Part shown: piece after piece, positions 61,646-64,000 of the stretch | Position numbering within the stretch: position 1 is the first letter of the stretch | Layout of the letters: every line of letters begins with the position of its first letter | Origin: Desulfobacterales bacterium | GTDB lineage: Bacteria; Desulfobacterota; Desulfobacteria; Desulfobacterales; JAEINQ01 | Assembly (NCBI GenBank): GCA_016342285.1 | Contig: JAEINQ010000012.1 | Span: 1 to 64,000, forward strand | Reading direction: 5' to 3' | DNA: 64,000 bases | Made by a program: the position numbers and the translations under genes | Notes under the pieces: generated by a model | Seen by the model: only the letters and a program-made list of their open reading frames with translations | What the model was told of the DNA's origin: nothing | Databases searched by the model: none

Positions 61646-62452
61646 ATGGCAACTTCCATTGAAAAAAACGACGTGGTCATCCAGTCCTGGGCCGAGCTCT
61701 GCGAGCGGGTCTATGAAGGGTCGTGGCAGGAGGACATCCTGCGGTTTCGATCCAATTATGCCTTTCGGGGCCTGTCGGACAAGGCTTACCGGCTCGTCAC
61801 CAGTTTTGAGCGCAATTGCGGCGACCGGGCCGGGCTGGAGTATCACCTGCTGCGAAATTTCCGCAAATACGCCCGGCTCGACGATGTGGAGATCAGCGAC
61901 TCCCACTGGCGATGGATGACCCTGGCCCAGCACCATGGTCTTCCCACCCGGCTGCTCGACTGGACCTATTCGCCCTTTGTGGCCATGCATTATGCCACCA
62001 ACCAGACCGACCGCTACGATGCGGACGGCGTGATCTGGAAAGTCGATTTCGTGGAGGCCAACCGCCTGCTGCCAGACCCCTTGAAAAGCCAGCTCTCGGC
62101 GGCCAATGCCCATGCCCTGACCATCGGCATGCTGGAACGGGCCCTGCCCGACGTGCGCTGTTTCGACACCCTTTCCGCCGAACCCATGGTGGCCTTCTTC
62201 GAGCCGCCCTCCATTGATGCGCGCATCGTCAACCAGTTTGCCCTGTTCTCCTTCATGTCCGGCCCCAACCGGAGCCTGGACAACTGGCTGGCCATTCACT
62301 CCGGGCTCTTCCGGCGCATCATCATCCCCAAAGAACTCAAATGGGAGATCCGCGACAAGCTCGACCAGGCCAACATCACCGAACGGATGCTCTTTCCGGG
62401 CCTGGACGGCCTGGCCTCCTGGCTCAAGCGCCACTATCAGCCGCGATCCTGA
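61646..62452 (+). CDS. FRG-domain protein
   Basis: A 268-residue cytoplasmic protein. YAFRGLSDKAYRLVTSFER contains the FRG motif that names the domain, followed by the LAQHHGLPTRLLDWTYSPFVAMHYA segment, which is the other strongly conserved part. FRG proteins are widespread in accessory regions, often near toxins or defence genes, but their biochemical activity is not established. It follows the vapBC pair at 83 bp and has its own AAAGGC site and the upstream palindrome. A role in stress or defence is inferred from context only. Confidence 0.85.
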   Translation: MATSIEKNDVVIQSWAELCERVYEGSWQEDILRFRSNYAFRGLSDKAYRLVTSFERNCGDRAGLEYHLLRNFRKYARLDDVEISDSHWRWMTLAQHHGLPTRLLDWTYSPFVAMHYATNQTDRYDADGVIWKVDFVEANRLLPDPLKSQLSAANAHALTIGMLERALPDVRCFDTLSAEPMVAFFEPPSIDARIVNQFALFSFMSGPNRSLDNWLAIHSGLFRRIIIPKELKWEIRDKLDQANITERMLFPGLDGLASWLKRHYQPRS

Positions 62453-62497
62453 CCGGCCTGCGGCATGAATTTTAACCGTCTTTTTTCGGAAGGGGAT

Positions 62498-64000
62498 ATG
62501 ACCAGGACTTATCATAGAGAAACTTCGTATCAACATGCCGGTCGGAAAGTCACAACAACGGGAGCTGCTTTTTTAATTTTTTCGGTTGGTTTGCTTTTGT
62601 TTCTGACTGCAATCGGTTATTTCAGCACGCGCCTGCTCAGCGAGGAGAATCAACGCAGTGCTCACGAACATGGCGTCGAACTCCTTGCCAAACAGATCGA
62701 CCTTATCCTCGGCCATCGCCTTCGGGTGCTGCAGGCGCTGGCGAAAGATCATCTGGTCATCGACGTATTGAGAAAGAACGTCGATCCGGAAGGCCCGCGA
62801 ATCCGGTTGCTACTTAACACGGCCAATGCGATTTCCCATACCGAGCTGATCTATATCATTGACCGTGACGGAACCACCGTGTCCAGCACGGACATCGCGG
62901 ACGTCTCCATTGTCGGATTCAATTACGCGTTTCGGCCATATTTCCAAAAGGCCATTGCCGGCGACGTAACGGTGTTTCCGGCACTCGGCGTGCTCACCAA
63001 AAAACGGGGCCTGCATTTAAGCGCCCCCGTATATGATGGGCCGGGAGAGATGCCTATCGGGGTGATCGTCTTGAAAATAGGCATATCGGAGGTCGAATAC
63101 CTCATCAAGGAAAAGGATGACAAGATTGCGGTTGTCTCTCCGGACGGGGTGATTTTTTCCAGTAATCAGCCGTATTGGATGTTCAGGGCCACACGACCCA
63201 TTTCCGCCCAAACCCTTGAGCGTCTGAAAAAAAACCGCCAGTTCGGTGGGGCCAAGATCAAACCCCTCGGAATCAATCTATACGACCATAATCGTGTCTC
63301 TGTAGACCGCCAGTCCCATTATATTGCCCAGGTCCCGCTGCATATTGCCGGATGGGAGATTGTCTCCTGCCAGAAAACAGAGCCTCCGATGCCGCTGCCG
63401 CCTTTCCACCGGTATCTTTTAGGGACGGTCCTTTGTGTCACCGGCGGCCTTGCGACCCTGATCTTTTTCCTTGCAGCCAATATTCATCGACGACGACGAA
63501 CGGAAGTCATGCTTTGCTGTGCCGAGGATAAATACCATAGCATTTTTAAGAATGCGGTTATGGGCGTTTTTCAAAGCACAATGGATGGACGCTTTCTGGA
63601 AGCCAGTCCGTCACAGGCCGGAATTCTGGGGTTTGACACCCCGGAACAACTCATTTTGTCCGTCAAGGACATCGGGAAAGAAATTTACGTCAACCCCGGT
63701 GACCGGGAAGAATTTATCCGCAGGTTAGGGCGGGACCAGCAGGTCAAACGGTTTGAGACCCAGTTTTACCGGAAAGACGGCAGTGTCATCTGGGTTTTGC
63801 TGTCCGGCCGGATGGTATCCGGGATTTTCGATGACGAGCCATTCCTTGAAGGCTTTTGTGTGGACATTACGGAAAAAAAACTGGCCGAGGAATCCCTGCG
63901 CCGGGAGCGGGACATTTTCTCGCGGTTAATGGAAACCAGTCCGGTGGGGATCACCCTGATGAACACCCAGGGCATTGTCACCTATGCCAATCAGCGGGCC
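62498..64000 (+). CDS. CACHE-PAS sensor protein, 3' end outside the window
   Basis: The frame is open for 501 codons and runs off the window edge. A first membrane helix (about 20-42) precedes a periplasmic double-CACHE-like domain (about 45-295; IDRDGTTVSSTDIADVSIVGFNYAFRPYF is typical of this sensor type), a second helix (about 306-328), a PAS domain (about 345-465, ending in GFCVDITEKKLAEESL) and the start of a second PAS domain (from about 472). It resembles sensors for C4-dicarboxylates or other small acids of the DctB type. A kinase, GGDEF or other output is expected beyond 64000. ATG 62498 has a GGAAGGGG site. Confidence 0.88.
   Translation, partial: MTRTYHRETSYQHAGRKVTTTGAAFLIFSVGLLLFLTAIGYFSTRLLSEENQRSAHEHGVELLAKQIDLILGHRLRVLQALAKDHLVIDVLRKNVDPEGPRIRLLLNTANAISHTELIYIIDRDGTTVSSTDIADVSIVGFNYAFRPYFQKAIAGDVTVFPALGVLTKKRGLHLSAPVYDGPGEMPIGVIVLKIGISEVEYLIKEKDDKIAVVSPDGVIFSSNQPYWMFRATRPISAQTLERLKKNRQFGGAKIKPLGINLYDHNRVSVDRQSHYIAQVPLHIAGWEIVSCQKTEPPMPLPPFHRYLLGTVLCVTGGLATLIFFLAANIHRRRRTEVMLCCAEDKYHSIFKNAVMGVFQSTMDGRFLEASPSQAGILGFDTPEQLILSVKDIGKEIYVNPGDREEFIRRLGRDQQVKRFETQFYRKDGSVIWVLLSGRMVSGIFDDEPFLEGFCVDITEKKLAEESLRRERDIFSRLMETSPVGITLMNTQGIVTYANQRA

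Overview
The window looks like a chromosome segment of a GC-rich sulfate-reducing member of the Desulfobacterota (Desulfosarcina/Desulfococcus-like). This is inferred from three things. Genes for the siroheme-dependent heme pathway are present (hemB, an ahbD-like and an ahbC-like radical SAM gene). A long pyrophosphate-type phosphofructokinase is present. Noncoding repeats of several families are scattered between otherwise ordinary housekeeping genes. No taxonomic marker gene (rRNA) is present, so this is an inference from gene content. I see no phage, insertion sequence or CRISPR array.

Layout. 0.3-3.3 kb: a membrane histidine kinase and a sigma-54-type response regulator. 3.5-4.2 kb (minus): two small unknown genes behind a good sigma-70 promoter. 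4.9 kb: tRNA-Thr(CGU) on the minus strand with a textbook terminator. 5.0-17.8 kb (plus): a long housekeeping run of mfd, a SurA-N lipoprotein, a surA-like PPIase, a rodZ-like gene, mgtE, recO, a GHMP sugar kinase, glyQ and glyS. 18.0-21.8 kb (plus): a small unknown protein, a nucleoside phosphorylase, a LigA-like protein with altered catalytic residues, and acylphosphatase. 22.0-27.2 kb (minus): HU, ftsY, smc. 27.7-30.4 kb (minus): a polar amino acid ABC transporter whose permease carries an extra domain. 30.8-36.3 kb: GNAT, PPi-phosphofructokinase, a small membrane protein, a CBS-ACT protein and ahbD. 36.6 kb: hemB, divergent from ahbD.

37.7-50.7 kb is the most distinctive block. A LacI-type repressor is transcribed away from two glycine-dehydrogenase-like subunits, an AcoX-type ATP-NAD-kinase-like gene, a complete Liv-type ABC importer (binding protein, two permeases, two ATPases), a short-chain dehydrogenase and a zinc medium-chain dehydrogenase. 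A promoter and a near-perfect palindrome sharing a 9-mer with a second site lie in the divergent intergenic region. The two P-protein-like subunits have lost signature loops of true glycine dehydrogenase and no gcvH or gcvT is nearby. I read this as a candidate uncharacterised amino-acid (or amino-alcohol) uptake and catabolism system.

50.9-64.0 kb: ahbC, a zinc-finger-less ClpX paralogue with a C-terminal extension, a tandem universal stress protein, an ABM-domain protein, an orphan PhnD-like binding protein, an MFS transporter, a remnant of an autotransporter barrel, a B12-binding-type radical SAM protein, a VapBC toxin-antitoxin pair with a palindromic operator, an FRG-domain protein, and the first 501 codons of a CACHE-PAS sensor that runs off the end of the window.

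At least four families of noncoding repeats are interspersed (called A, B, C and D here). Family B occurs in two forms: a short form that is a rho-independent terminator and a long form of about 85 bp that often ends just before a start codon.
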